A stretch of DNA of 64,000 nucleotides from CAKSQF01 sp051868045 (GTDB taxonomy: Bacteria > Bacillota > Clostridia > Oscillospirales > CAG-272): NCBI GenBank assembly GCA_051868045.1, contig JBJDZN010000061.1:1-64000 (forward strand). The letters run 5' to 3'. Positions 41,833 to 50,528 of this stretch are shown one piece after another. Under the pieces are notes generated by a model. It made no database searches, had not been told where the DNA came from, and saw only the letters and a list, made by a program, of their open reading frames with translations. How positions within the stretch are numbered: position 1 is the stretch's first letter; each line of letters begins with the position of its first letter. The position numbers were made by a program, and so were the translations under genes.

Positions 41833-43059
41833 ATGACACCCGAACTTCTTCTCCCTGCGGGAAATTTTGAAAAAATGAAGGCGGCGATCCGTTTCGGCGC
41901 CGATGCCGTCTATCTTGCCGGAAAACGCTTCGGATTGCGTGCCGCCGCCGACAATTTTGATCTGCCCTCCCTGAATCAGGCGATCCCTTATGCCCATGAG
42001 CGGGGGAAAAAGGTCTATCTGACCGTCAATATCACCCCTCATACCTACGAATACGACGATCTGACCGCCTATTTTGCCTCCCTCGCCGACTGTCCGCCCG
42101 ATGCCCTGATCATTGCCGATCCGGGCGTCTTTACGCTGGCGGGAGAGATTCTTCCCGGAGTGGAGCGGCATATTTCCACTCAGGCGGGAGCCGTGTCCGA
42201 GCATGACTGCCTGTTCTGGTACCGTCAGGGGGCGACCCGTGTGGTGCTGGCAAGAGAACTGAGCCTTGCGGAGATCCGCCGGATCCGTCAGAAGATCCCG
42301 CCGGAGCTGGAGCTGGAATGCTTCATTCACGGCTCCATGTGCGTGTCCTTCAGTGGGCGGTGCCTGCTGTCCGAGCATTATATCGGCAGAGACGGAAACC
42401 GCGGATTCTGCGCCCAGCCCTGTCGGTGGGAGTATCATCTGTATGAAATTGCCGAGGTCAAGCGTCCCGATATGCGTCTGCCCATCGAGGAGACCGATCG
42501 GGGAACCTTCATTATGTCCTCCAAGGATCTGTGTACCATCGAGCATATTCCCGAGCTGATGGAAAGCGGAATCGCCTCCTTCAAAATCGAGGGACGCATG
42601 AAGTCTGCCTACTACGCTGCCGTTACCGCCAACACCTACCGTATGGCAATGGATGCCTATCGGCGGGATCCGTCGGGTTATACCTATGATCCGGCATGGA
42701 TGCGGGAGCTTTGCTCGGTGACTCATCGGGAATATTGCAGCGGGTACTATTTTGACGATCCCATGCGCAACGGTCAGTTGGTCACCAAGGGTGGCTATCT
42801 CTCCGAAAAGGCGTACCTTGCCACCGTGGAAAGTTACGATTCCGCCTGCGGCAGGGCAACCCTGATTCAGAAGAATAAACTGTCGGCGGGACAGGAGTGC
42901 GAGCTGCTGACCCCCGGATCGGTGGGGGTGCCCTTTACGGCAGAGGAACTTTGGGATGAGGAGGGAAACCCCATTGAGTCTGCTCCCCATCCTTACCAGC
43001 GTTTCTCCTTGAAAATGCCTTTTCCCGTAAAATCGGGGGATATTGTCCGCTCACTGTGA
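41833..43059 (+). CDS. U32 family peptidase-like protein, probable tRNA U34 hydroxylation protein (TrhP type)
   Basis: The 408 residues begin with PELLLPAGNFEKMKAAIRFGADAVYLAG, typical of U32, and carry the family motif with cysteines from ECFIHGSMCVSFSGRC to RGFCAQPCRW (residues 153-197), thought to hold an iron-sulfur cluster. SKDLCTIEHIPEL and GRMKSAYYAA follow. U32 proteins of this form (YegQ/TrhP, YrrN/YrrO) take part in prephenate-dependent 5-hydroxyuridine formation in tRNA; genuine peptidase activity is doubtful. It stands alone here without a second U32 gene or yrrM. Confidence 0.8.
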   Translation: MTPELLLPAGNFEKMKAAIRFGADAVYLAGKRFGLRAAADNFDLPSLNQAIPYAHERGKKVYLTVNITPHTYEYDDLTAYFASLADCPPDALIIADPGVFTLAGEILPGVERHISTQAGAVSEHDCLFWYRQGATRVVLARELSLAEIRRIRQKIPPELELECFIHGSMCVSFSGRCLLSEHYIGRDGNRGFCAQPCRWEYHLYEIAEVKRPDMRLPIEETDRGTFIMSSKDLCTIEHIPELMESGIASFKIEGRMKSAYYAAVTANTYRMAMDAYRRDPSGYTYDPAWMRELCSVTHREYCSGYYFDDPMRNGQLVTKGGYLSEKAYLATVESYDSACGRATLIQKNKLSAGQECELLTPGSVGVPFTAEELWDEEGNPIESAPHPYQRFSLKMPFPVKSGDIVRSL

Positions 43060-43098
43060 CAAAGTTATGTACAAACCGTAATATTTTCCTGTCTTGAC

Positions 43099-43127
43099 TT
43101 GACAAATGCCCAAAAATAGATTATAAT
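43099..43127 (+). promoter_or_regulatory. Sigma-A promoter of the membrane IS630-like gene
   Basis: TTGACA (43099-43104), a 17-nt spacer and TATAAT (43122-43127); a consensus promoter. Confidence 0.88.
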
Positions 43128-43199
43128 ATCTTTGTACGACTGATTGTCCTTCTGAGGGGAGAGTCCGTCGGCAGACATCTGACGATTGGGAGTGTTTTT

Positions 43200-44348
43200 G
43201 TGCTGTTTCTGAAAATTTTATTGATTGCAGTCGGTCTGGTTGCCCTGTCTGCCGGCGTAATCCTCGGTGAATTCTATCTGGTCAAAAAGAAGAATGTCTT
43301 TTTCGGACTGATTCCGTCGGGCGCACTGTCATTGGTATCCTACCTGACCCTTCTGATCATGGTGATTGCCGGTGCCGGCTGGAAGGCAAATCTGATCACC
43401 TTCATTCTGCTTCAGATTCCCATTGTGGCAGGCGTGGGCTGTATGATCTATCTGCGCCGCAGGTATCTGCAAAAGCAGGCGGAGGAGCGTGCCCGTGAGA
43501 TGCGGCTCCAGAATGCCCGCCGTATGGAGAATGAAAAGCAGGCACGGATGAACTTTCTGCTCAAAGGCTTCCGTTGCGCAGAAAGCGGCATGAAGGTTGA
43601 GGGTCAGCGTGAGATCGTCACCCTGTCCAAATCGGGTAAGAATACGGCGGAGATTGCCAAGATGACCGGTGCCTCCGAGCAGGAGATCGAGCGGATTCTC
43701 GCCGCTTTTGAAAAGTATATCAACCGTGTGGATACGGACGAGCCTACCGCAACCGACCGGATTCTCACTGAGGAGCAGGAGCAGAGCATCGTCAACTATC
43801 TGGTGAACTCCACCCCTGCGGAGCAGAATTTGTCGGCATCCATGCTGTGGAACCGCACCACGGCAAGAATGCTTGCCTCCAATCTGCTGGACAGCAATCT
43901 GTCGGGCAGAATGATGTCTGCCTACCTTGCTCACTGGGGACTGACGGTTCCCGAAAAGCAGGCAATCCGTTCCAGAAGTTCCCAGCCTGAGGTCAGAATG
44001 TGGCTTGCCGGCGAGTATGAGCAGATACGCAAGGCGGCAAACGACAAGGGCGGCGAACTGATCTGGATCTACACCGTGATTCCGGAGAAGATCAAGGATA
44101 TTTCCATGTATGTGCCGAAAAATCCCATTATGTTGTGTGCCGTGTCGGTAGAGGGATCGGTGGCGTTCCGGGTTTACGATAAGGATATGGGCGGCTATTT
44201 CACCGATTTTGTGGCATCGCTGACCACCCTTCCCGGAAACAAGCTGTTCGCCATTGTCAATGAGAATTACGATGAATATATGAAGACCTTGGGAAAGGAC
44301 CGCAGACGTGCCCTGACCGATCGGATTGAGTTCTTCAAAGGAATCTGA
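43200..44348 (+). CDS. Membrane protein fused to a catalytically dead IS630-transposase-like domain
   Basis: A 382-residue protein. Residues 2-24, about 36-58 and 65-85 are membrane helices; 86-120 is charged and likely coiled. Residues 136-172 (IVTLSKSGKNTAEIAKMTG) resemble the first helix-turn-helix of IS630 transposases. Residues 213-290 resemble their second winged HTH and linker (LWNRTTARML, YLAHWGLTVPEKQAIR, VRMWLAGEY, GGELIWI). Residues 310-355 look like the RNase-H core (MLCAVSVEGSVAFRVYD, then LFAIVNEN). The catalytic DE after the W is Y291-T292, the second D is N354 and the third acid is missing. So it is probably an exapted relic, not a transposase. It starts at GTG, has a consensus promoter and terminator, and no IS ends are visible. 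Function unknown. Confidence 0.65.
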   Translation: MLFLKILLIAVGLVALSAGVILGEFYLVKKKNVFFGLIPSGALSLVSYLTLLIMVIAGAGWKANLITFILLQIPIVAGVGCMIYLRRRYLQKQAEERAREMRLQNARRMENEKQARMNFLLKGFRCAESGMKVEGQREIVTLSKSGKNTAEIAKMTGASEQEIERILAAFEKYINRVDTDEPTATDRILTEEQEQSIVNYLVNSTPAEQNLSASMLWNRTTARMLASNLLDSNLSGRMMSAYLAHWGLTVPEKQAIRSRSSQPEVRMWLAGEYEQIRKAANDKGGELIWIYTVIPEKIKDISMYVPKNPIMLCAVSVEGSVAFRVYDKDMGGYFTDFVASLTTLPGNKLFAIVNENYDEYMKTLGKDRRRALTDRIEFFKGI

Positions 44349-44357
44349 GTTTAATGA

Positions 44358-44397
44358 AAAAAAGGAAGCTGCACGATCGTGCGGCTTCCCCTTTTTG
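44358..44397 (+). terminator. Terminator after the membrane IS630-like gene
   Basis: Stem GGAAGC-T-GCACGA with TCGTGC-G-GCTTCC and a T run (44392-44396). Confidence 0.85.
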
Positions 44398-44525
44398 TCT
44401 CCCTTCTTCGGCTTTTTTTGTCGGAAGACAAATCGAATGTTTTCGATTCCATTCCATAATTTTCCGAAAAAACTCCGTTATTTTGTAAATGAAATATAAA
44501 TTTTTTTCGCAGAACCCAAAAGCAC

Positions 44526-44554
44526 TTGACAAATCCGATAAAAAAGTATAGAAT
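44526..44554 (+). promoter_or_regulatory. Sigma-A promoter of rny-ymdB
   Basis: TTGACA (44526-44531), a 17-nt spacer and TAGAAT (44549-44554); a leader of about 120 nt before rny. Confidence 0.85.
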
Positions 44555-44679
44555 ACAAGATGAGGTAATTTTGAGTAAATTGGAATTCCGCCGCTATCCG
44601 GAATGGCGTGAGGGAATTTCGCTGACTACTTAAATTCTTTCGAAAAATATACAGCAAAAAAGCAAGGAGGTGTAAGCAA

Positions 44680-46230
44680 TTGGAACCCTTAGAAATCATA
44701 ATTACGGCGGCTGTTGCCGTGGTTGCGCTGGTGATCGGAATTCTCGTAGGCTTTCTCTACCGGAAAAAGATCGCAGAGGCGAAGCTGGGCGTGGCTGAAG
44801 AAGAGTCCAAACGGATTGTTGAGGAAGCCGAAAAAACAGCCGAGACTATGAAAAAGGAAGCACTTCTGGAGGCAAAGGAAGAAATTGTCCGCTCCAACAA
44901 GGAATTCGAAAAGGAAGTCCGTGATCGCAGAGCCGAACTGACCAAAATGGAACATCGGTATGCGACCAAGGAGGAGGCCCTCGAGAAAAAGAGCAGCAAT
45001 CTTGACCGCAAGGAAGAGCAACTGGATAAAAAAATCAAGGAAAACACAGAGCTTACCGCAAAAATCGAGGAAATCAAAGGGCAGCAGCTTGCCAAGCTGG
45101 AAACCATCTCCGGTTATACCGTAGAACAGGCAAAGGCAGAGATTGTTCATCAGATTGAGGAGGAGGCAAAATACGAGTCCGCTATGAAGCTCGCCGAGAT
45201 CGAGGCGCAGCTTAAAGAGGATGCAGACGAGCGTGCCAAGGACATCCTGTCCCAGACCATTTCCCGTCTGGCTTCCGAATTCGTCTCCGAGGCAAGCGTC
45301 ACCTCTGTGGCTCTTCCCAGCGACGATATGAAGGGACGCATCATCGGGCGTGAAGGTCGGAACATCCGTGCCGTCGAGTCACTGACCGGCGTTGATCTGA
45401 TCATCGACGATACCCCTGAGGCGATTACCATTTCCTGCTTCGATCCTGTCCGCCGTGAGGTGGCAAGGCTGTCGCTGGAGAAGCTGATCGCAGACGGACG
45501 AATCCATCCCACCCGCATTGAGGAAATGGTGGAGAAGTCCAAGAAGGAGGTCGAAACCTCCATCAAGCAGGCAGGCGAGCATGCCATCTTCGAGACCGGC
45601 ATCCACGGAATCAATCCTGAGCTGGTCAAACTCCTGGGCAGACTCCGCTACCGTACCAGCTACGGTCAGAACGTGCTGAACCATTCCATTGAGGTCGCCT
45701 TCCTCGCCGGCATGATCGCCGGGGAACTGGGCGTCAATGCGGATCAGGCAAAGCGTGCAGGCTTGCTCCATGACATCGGCAAGGCAGTCACTCACGAGGT
45801 TGAAGGCAGCCATGCAGTGATCGGAGCCGATATTGCCAGAAAGTATAAGGAAAACCGGGACATTGTTCACGCCATCGAAGCCCACCACGGCGATGTGGAA
45901 CCCAAATCGGTTCTCGACTTCATCATTCAGGCGGCGGATGCCATCTCGGCAGCAAGACCCGGTGCAAGACGTGAAAACCTGGAAAACTACATCAAGCGTC
46001 TCCAGAAGCTGGAGGAAATCGCAAACTCCTATCCCGGAGTGGAAAAATCCTTCGCTATTCAGGCGGGCAGAGAAGTCCGCATCCTGGTGAAGCCCGAGCA
46101 GGTCAACGATCAGCAGATGGTGCTGGTTGCCCACGATGTGGCAAGACAGATCGAAAACGAGCTGAAGTATCCCGGACAGATCAAGATCACCGTGGTACGG
46201 GAGAGCCGTGCAAGCGATCTGGCAAAATAA
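44680..46230 (+). CDS. rny: Ribonuclease Y
   Basis: Membrane-anchored endoribonuclease that starts mRNA decay in Firmicutes. The 516 residues comprise one N-terminal TM (about 4-26), a long charged coiled coil (30-195), a KH domain with GRIIGREGRNIRAVESLTGVD near 222-242 and the HD domain with LLHDIGKA near 362. It starts at TTG, seven bases after AAGGAGGTG. ymdB and spoVS follow, the order found in Bacillus. Confidence 0.96.
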   Translation: MEPLEIIITAAVAVVALVIGILVGFLYRKKIAEAKLGVAEEESKRIVEEAEKTAETMKKEALLEAKEEIVRSNKEFEKEVRDRRAELTKMEHRYATKEEALEKKSSNLDRKEEQLDKKIKENTELTAKIEEIKGQQLAKLETISGYTVEQAKAEIVHQIEEEAKYESAMKLAEIEAQLKEDADERAKDILSQTISRLASEFVSEASVTSVALPSDDMKGRIIGREGRNIRAVESLTGVDLIIDDTPEAITISCFDPVRREVARLSLEKLIADGRIHPTRIEEMVEKSKKEVETSIKQAGEHAIFETGIHGINPELVKLLGRLRYRTSYGQNVLNHSIEVAFLAGMIAGELGVNADQAKRAGLLHDIGKAVTHEVEGSHAVIGADIARKYKENRDIVHAIEAHHGDVEPKSVLDFIIQAADAISAARPGARRENLENYIKRLQKLEEIANSYPGVEKSFAIQAGREVRILVKPEQVNDQQMVLVAHDVARQIENELKYPGQIKITVVRESRASDLAK

Positions 46231-46405
46231 GCAGAATGACAGGGATTTTTCCGCATTTTGAGGCAAAAAAAGTCCCTGTCGGGAAACAATAGTGGCAGAT
46301 CGGAAAATGACTCTGTCAAATCCGATCTTTCCCCCGAAAATCCCTCCTGAAAAGGAACGGGAACGCAATCAGCGACTCAGTAGCGACGATGAAAGGACGG
46401 TCCCG

Positions 46406-47200
46406 ATGACCGATAGCAGCATGAACCGGTACAAAATTCTCTGTCTTGGGGATGTGGTTGGTCCCGAAGCGGTGGACTGCCTTTCGAAAAATTTGTGGAA
46501 TATTCGCCGTGAGTTTGGAGCAGATCTGGTTGTCGCCAATGGCGAGAATGCAGACATCGGCAACGGCATCACGGCAGCCAGTGCCCAAACCCTTCTTTCT
46601 GCCGGCGTAGATGTGATTACTTCCGGAAATCATATCTGGCAGAAAAAGGATATGCGGACCTTTCTGGACGAGTCCGACCTCATCCTCCGACCTGCCAACT
46701 ACCCTGACTGTAATCCCGGCAAGGGATATACTCTGGTGGATGCCGGCGGAGCACGGGTTCTGGTGATGAATGTTCAGGGAACGGTCTTCATGGAAGCACT
46801 GTCCGATCCCTTCGGATGCGTGGAGAAGATTCTGGATGCCAATCGGGGTCGGTACGACTACGCAGTTCTGGACATTCATGCGGAAGCAACGTCCGAGAAA
46901 ATTGCCATCGCCCGATATTTCGACGGTCGGATCCATGTGGTCGTGGGAACCCATACCCACGTTCAGACTGCCGACGAGCAGATTTTGCCGGGCGGAACAG
47001 GCTACATTACCGATCTCGGAATGTGTGGCTCCCAAAACGGAATTCTCGGTGTTGCTACAGACAGTATTCTGGCAAGGCTTAGGTATAAAATGCCGGTAAA
47101 GTTTGACTTGGCGAAAGGAAATGTAAAAATTCGCGGATGTTTGTTTGGCATAAATGCACAAAACAATCGAGTCGAATTCGTTGAAAGAGCCGAAATTTAA
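46406..47200 (+). CDS. ymdB: YmdB metallophosphoesterase (2',3'-cyclic nucleotide phosphodiesterase family)
   Basis: Dimetal phosphoesterase; the Bacillus homologue hydrolyses cyclic nucleotides and affects motility and biofilm choices. The 264 residues equal the family length when started at ATG 46406, eight bases after GAAAGGA; upstream in-frame codons lack a ribosome site. Motifs are LGDVVG near residue 14, NGENAD, SGNHIWQKKD and GTHTHVQTAD. It follows rny by 175 nt, an interval with only a loose long-loop inverted repeat (46238-46280). Confidence 0.93.
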   Translation: MTDSSMNRYKILCLGDVVGPEAVDCLSKNLWNIRREFGADLVVANGENADIGNGITAASAQTLLSAGVDVITSGNHIWQKKDMRTFLDESDLILRPANYPDCNPGKGYTLVDAGGARVLVMNVQGTVFMEALSDPFGCVEKILDANRGRYDYAVLDIHAEATSEKIAIARYFDGRIHVVVGTHTHVQTADEQILPGGTGYITDLGMCGSQNGILGVATDSILARLRYKMPVKFDLAKGNVKIRGCLFGINAQNNRVEFVERAEI

Positions 47201-47218
47201 GAGATTTGCTGGATTCTC

Positions 47219-47247
47219 TTGAAATTTTCAACGAAACATGCTACAAT
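47219..47247 (+). promoter_or_regulatory. Promoter of spoVS
   Basis: TTGAAA (47219-47224), a 17-nt spacer and TACAAT (47242-47247), sigma-A-like. I see no sigma-H box, although sigma-H drives spoVS in Bacillus. Confidence 0.65.
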
Positions 47248-47285
47248 AAAAAAGCTAGGATATTGAAGCATTGAGGTGTTGAAAA

Positions 47286-47552
47286 ATGGAAATTTTAAAG
47301 GTATCAGCAAAATCCAGTCCCAATTTGGTAGCAGGTGCAATTGCCGGTATTATTCGTGAGAGTGATGCAGTTGAGATTCAGGCGATTGGCGCAGGTGCAG
47401 TCAATCAGGCCATCAAGGCTATTGCAGCGGCTAATACTTTTCTGGCGGGTGACAATCTTTCTGTCGTATGCAAGCCTTTCTTTACCGAGGTTCTGGTGAA
47501 CGAAGAAAAGCGTACGGCGATCCAGCTTGTCATTATGCGTGAGACAAAGTAA
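47286..47552 (+). CDS. spoVS: Stage V sporulation protein S
   Basis: Small Alba-superfamily protein that acts in septation and spore development. The 88 residues are near-invariant across spore formers: EILKVSAKSSPNLVAGAIAG at the start, the GAGAVNQAIKAIAAA helix and the C-terminal ending LVIMRETK region. It is placed after rny-ymdB as in Bacillus but with its own promoter and terminator. Confidence 0.96.
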   Translation: MEILKVSAKSSPNLVAGAIAGIIRESDAVEIQAIGAGAVNQAIKAIAAANTFLAGDNLSVVCKPFFTEVLVNEEKRTAIQLVIMRETK

Positions 47553-47574
47553 GGATCTATTTACATATTTCCTT

Positions 47575-47617
47575 AAAGACGAAATTGTCGCATCGAGCGA
47601 CAATTTCGTCTTTTTTT
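47575..47617 (+). terminator. Terminator after spoVS
   Basis: A 17-bp perfect stem (47575-47591 with 47597-47613) followed by T residues. Confidence 0.93.
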
Positions 47618-47694
47618 CATATCAAGGGCGGCGTACGGGAAAGTCAGCCGATAAATTGAGCGGATCGGGTTGAGATTTCTCGGAGGATTTGCCG

Positions 47695-48477
47695 TTATTT
47701 TCTGACAAAAGGCAGCTTTGCCGATCCCATCAGAACGTAGTATCCCAGAATCAGGTAGATCAGCAGGAGAACATAGGGCGACAGCAGTCCCGGCAGAGTG
47801 CTGAGATCCAGGGCATTGTAGTATTCGATGAGGGTCAGCACGGTTTCGGTGATCTGGTTGATCGCCGTCACTGCCAGATAGCAGAGCAGAGTCGCCATGA
47901 TGGCGGGGCGCATGGGATTTTGCTTGTCGTCACCGGAGGAAAGGGCGGCGGGAGATAGGTCTGTTCGCTGCTTTTTCGCCTTCTGGTACCGCCAAAGGGA
48001 GAGTGCCACGCTGATAAACAGGATCAGAAGAATCGGCAGAACGCCCATAAAACTGGACATCAGGGCATTGACAAGCTCACCGGACTCTATCTGGGACAGG
48101 GAATAGTTGCTAAGGAAGAAGGGCAGGGACAGAATCGCCTCGTCCATAAAGGCAAGAAGCCAGAAAACTCCTGTCTGAAGCAGTACGGCGACAAAAATCA
48201 GGGACAGGCATTGGCAGGAAAGGGCAAATCCCACCGGACGTCCCGAATAGATCAGGCAGATGATAAGACCTAGGGTGGCAAACAGACCGGTTTGGGTCAG
48301 CAGGTTGGAAAGATAGTATAGAATATAGTAGGGAATTCCGAAGCCGAAGTTTGCGATGAGGATCTGGCTCAGGGGAAAGAGAATCAGTACCCGAAACAGG
48401 GGAATCAGAACGGCAGTGATCAGAATCAGTCTGCGGGCTTTTGGAAAATCAAGAACAATGGCAACATCTTTTTTCAT
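47695..48477 (-). CDS. Multi-pass membrane protein of unknown function, downstream of lexA
   Basis: A 260-residue protein with six or more predicted membrane helices and a polar cytoplasmic loop around residues 170-195 (QKAKKQRTDLS). I recognise no family. Its ATG is 24 nt after the lexA stop on the same strand. A GGAGG lies about 14 nt upstream of the ATG, farther than usual. No promoter is visible in the gap, so it should be transcribed with lexA and be DNA-damage inducible; that is inference. Confidence 0.6.
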   Translation of the reverse strand: MKKDVAIVLDFPKARRLILITAVLIPLFRVLILFPLSQILIANFGFGIPYYILYYLSNLLTQTGLFATLGLIICLIYSGRPVGFALSCQCLSLIFVAVLLQTGVFWLLAFMDEAILSLPFFLSNYSLSQIESGELVNALMSSFMGVLPILLILFISVALSLWRYQKAKKQRTDLSPAALSSGDDKQNPMRPAIMATLLCYLAVTAINQITETVLTLIEYYNALDLSTLPGLLSPYVLLLIYLILGYYVLMGSAKLPFVRK

Positions 48478-48501
48478 GAATATGACCGTAGCCTCCGAAC
48501 C

Positions 48502-49119
48502 TTAACTGTAGAATCTCATGACCGAAATGACTTTACCGAGAATGGTGCAGTCATCTACGATGATCGGCTCCATCCGGGAGTTGCGGGGCTGGAGGCGGAA
48601 ATGACCGTTTTCACGGAAGAAGGTCTTGACCGTTGCGCTGTCTTCCACCATGGCAACAACGATCTCGCCGTTTTCGGCGACATCCTCTTTCTGAACCACG
48701 ATGATGTCTCCGTCCATGATACCTGCCTCAATCATGCTCTCGCCCGATACCCGCAGGGCAAACAGCGAACCGGGTGCCTCACGGTAGGATCGCTTGACCA
48801 GGGGAAAGTCCAGATAGCCTTCGATGTTCTCCACGGCGAGGATAGGCATACCTGCGGTGACTTTGCCCAGCAGGGGAATGGTAGCATGGCTCTTCTGCTC
48901 CGGAGAAAGCTCGCCCGGACGCAGACTGCGGCTCTTGCCGGAGGATTTGTTGAGAACGCCCTTTTCGGTCAGTCTCTCGATGTAATTGTGTACGGTGGAG
49001 GTGGACTTGATGCCAAGTCCCTTCTGAATGTCCCGTACACTGGGGGGATAACTGTTCTGACGGGTAAAATCGGTTATGAAATTAAGCATTTCACGCTCTT
49101 TTTCGGTTAGTTTTTCCAT
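48502..49119 (-). CDS. lexA: LexA repressor
   Basis: SOS-response repressor that self-cleaves when RecA filaments form. The 205 residues have an N-terminal winged helix (SYPPSVRDIQKGLGIKSTSTVHNY), the Ala89-Gly90 cleavage site in VTAGMP, catalytic Ser128 in SGESM and Lys165 in ATVKTF. I chose the ATG at 49119, preceded by GGAAAGGA; the open frame extends further upstream but past the promoter. A LexA operator overlaps its -35 box. Confidence 0.95.
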   Translation of the reverse strand: MEKLTEKEREMLNFITDFTRQNSYPPSVRDIQKGLGIKSTSTVHNYIERLTEKGVLNKSSGKSRSLRPGELSPEQKSHATIPLLGKVTAGMPILAVENIEGYLDFPLVKRSYREAPGSLFALRVSGESMIEAGIMDGDIIVVQKEDVAENGEIVVAMVEDSATVKTFFRENGHFRLQPRNSRMEPIIVDDCTILGKVISVMRFYS

Positions 49120-49206
49120 ATGGCATTCCTTTCCGACATGGTCACTCTTTGCACAGTTACAGACTGTCATACTTTGCCGAAGGGGGGTGCAGTCCTGTAC
49201 GTCACT

Positions 49207-49246
49207 ATTATACCATATTTTTTTTGAAATTTCAAACAAATGTTCG
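49207..49246 (-). promoter_or_regulatory. lexA promoter with overlapping LexA box
   Basis: Minus strand -35 TTGAAA (49230-49235), a 17-nt spacer and -10 TATAAT (49207-49212). The plus-strand sequence CAAACAAATGTTCG (49233-49246) fits CGAAC-N4-GTTCG with one mismatch and overlaps the -35, so autorepression is expected. Confidence 0.8.
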
Positions 49247-49377
49247 AAAATTTTGCGAAATAATTGTAAATATATTGTGAATGCGTTTTTTCCCTCTTTT
49301 GCTCGACTGAATTGATTAGAATAGGAGTTGGATGGCGATTTGACATCCGAAAACAGGTCATATGTGAGGGAATAAAA

Positions 49378-50325
49378 ATGGATGAACGGATGATAGAAAC
49401 GGAAAAGCAATTTTGGTCGCTGATGGAGAAGAAGATGGACGCCGACAGCTGCGAAAAGGGGGTGGAATTGATCTGCCGACGGTTCGGAACAGTCCGTGAG
49501 AACATCGGAGAGAGTCTGCTTGGGCAAAAAATCCCCATGCTGACCGTGGGGTCGGGGGAAAATATCTGCCTGTATGTGGCAAGTCACCACGGCATGGAGT
49601 CGATTACCTCGGCGGTTTTGCTTGGCTGGCTGTGGCGACTGCTGGAAAAGAGGGAGCAGGGAAACTTTGAACCCGCCATGTCAGACGTCTGCTATCGGGT
49701 GATTCCCATGCTCAATCCCGACGGGGTGGACCTCTGCATTCACGGGAAAGAGGCTCCCTGCCTTGCCGGACGGCAGGAGGCGGTCATGAGGCTTGGACAA
49801 ATCTGCCCCAAAGGGGATTTTTCTGCCTGGCAGTCAAACGCCCGGGGGGTGGACCTCAACCACAACTACGATGCCTCCTTCACTGCCTATAAGCAGTTGG
49901 AAAAGGAGCAGTCGATCACGGCGGGACCCACCCGATATGCCGGTGAATATCCCGAAAGTGAGCCGGAAAGCGGTGCCCTTGCCGGGCTGATCCGTCGGGC
50001 ACGGGAGCATTTGTCGGCGGTAATCAGCCTTCACAGTCAGGGAAAGGAGATTTATTGGACCTCAAACGGATTTGCTCTGCCGGGGGGATTCGAGCGTGCC
50101 ATGGGATTCTCCAGACTGTGCGGTTATACCCTGTCGGAGCCGTCGGGAATGGCGGCATACGGGGGACTGACCGACTATCTTCTGACCTCTCTCAGGCTGC
50201 ACGCCCTCACGGTGGAGTGCGGCAAGGGCAAAAATCCCCTGCCCATGTCCGATCTGCCGGAAATTCTGGAGGAGCTTTCCCCGGCACTGACCATGGCACC
50301 CCTGATCTACCGAAAACGGAGATAA
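49378..50325 (+). CDS. M14 family zinc carboxypeptidase (peptidoglycan-peptide type)
   Basis: Zinc peptidase of 315 residues with no signal peptide. The metal motif HxxE is H71-GM-E74, the third ligand His lies in SLHSQG near 220, and the catalytic Glu in TVECGKGKNP near 282. NPDGVDL and RGVDLNHNYD mark the substrate pocket of gamma-D-glutamyl-diamino acid peptidases (MpaA/endopeptidase I type), which recycle wall peptides; the exact specificity is inference. ATG 49378 follows TGAGGG by seven bases. It is divergent from lexA and may share the operator-containing region (49120-49377). Confidence 0.85.
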   Translation: MDERMIETEKQFWSLMEKKMDADSCEKGVELICRRFGTVRENIGESLLGQKIPMLTVGSGENICLYVASHHGMESITSAVLLGWLWRLLEKREQGNFEPAMSDVCYRVIPMLNPDGVDLCIHGKEAPCLAGRQEAVMRLGQICPKGDFSAWQSNARGVDLNHNYDASFTAYKQLEKEQSITAGPTRYAGEYPESEPESGALAGLIRRAREHLSAVISLHSQGKEIYWTSNGFALPGGFERAMGFSRLCGYTLSEPSGMAAYGGLTDYLLTSLRLHALTVECGKGKNPLPMSDLPEILEELSPALTMAPLIYRKRR

Positions 50326-50433
50326 AAATGTGAAAAAAACAGCCGATTTTCCGATGGGGATGCCCGACAGGGGAAAGACAGAATGTACGGAGAAATATTT
50401 TCCGATAATAATTCCAAAATTTCGTTAAAAGTC

Positions 50434-50462
50434 TTGAAATTTGGAATAAAATATGATATACT
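50434..50462 (+). promoter_or_regulatory. Sigma-A promoter of pepF
   Basis: TTGAAA (50434-50439), a 17-nt spacer and TATACT (50457-50462). Confidence 0.75.
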
Positions 50463-50528
50463 ATCATCGGGTAATTGTAAAATAACCGAACTATGGAACA
50501 GATTGAAATGAAAGGATAGATTTCCAAA

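Noticed and set aside
43060..43199. tRNA or small RNA gene upstream of the IS630-like protein gene
   Set aside because: No cloverleaf can be drawn; the stretch is explained by a consensus promoter and short leader.
43200..44348. Active IS630 insertion sequence
   Set aside because: Catalytic acids are replaced, three TM helices precede the HTH, and I find no terminal inverted repeats or TA duplications at the edges.
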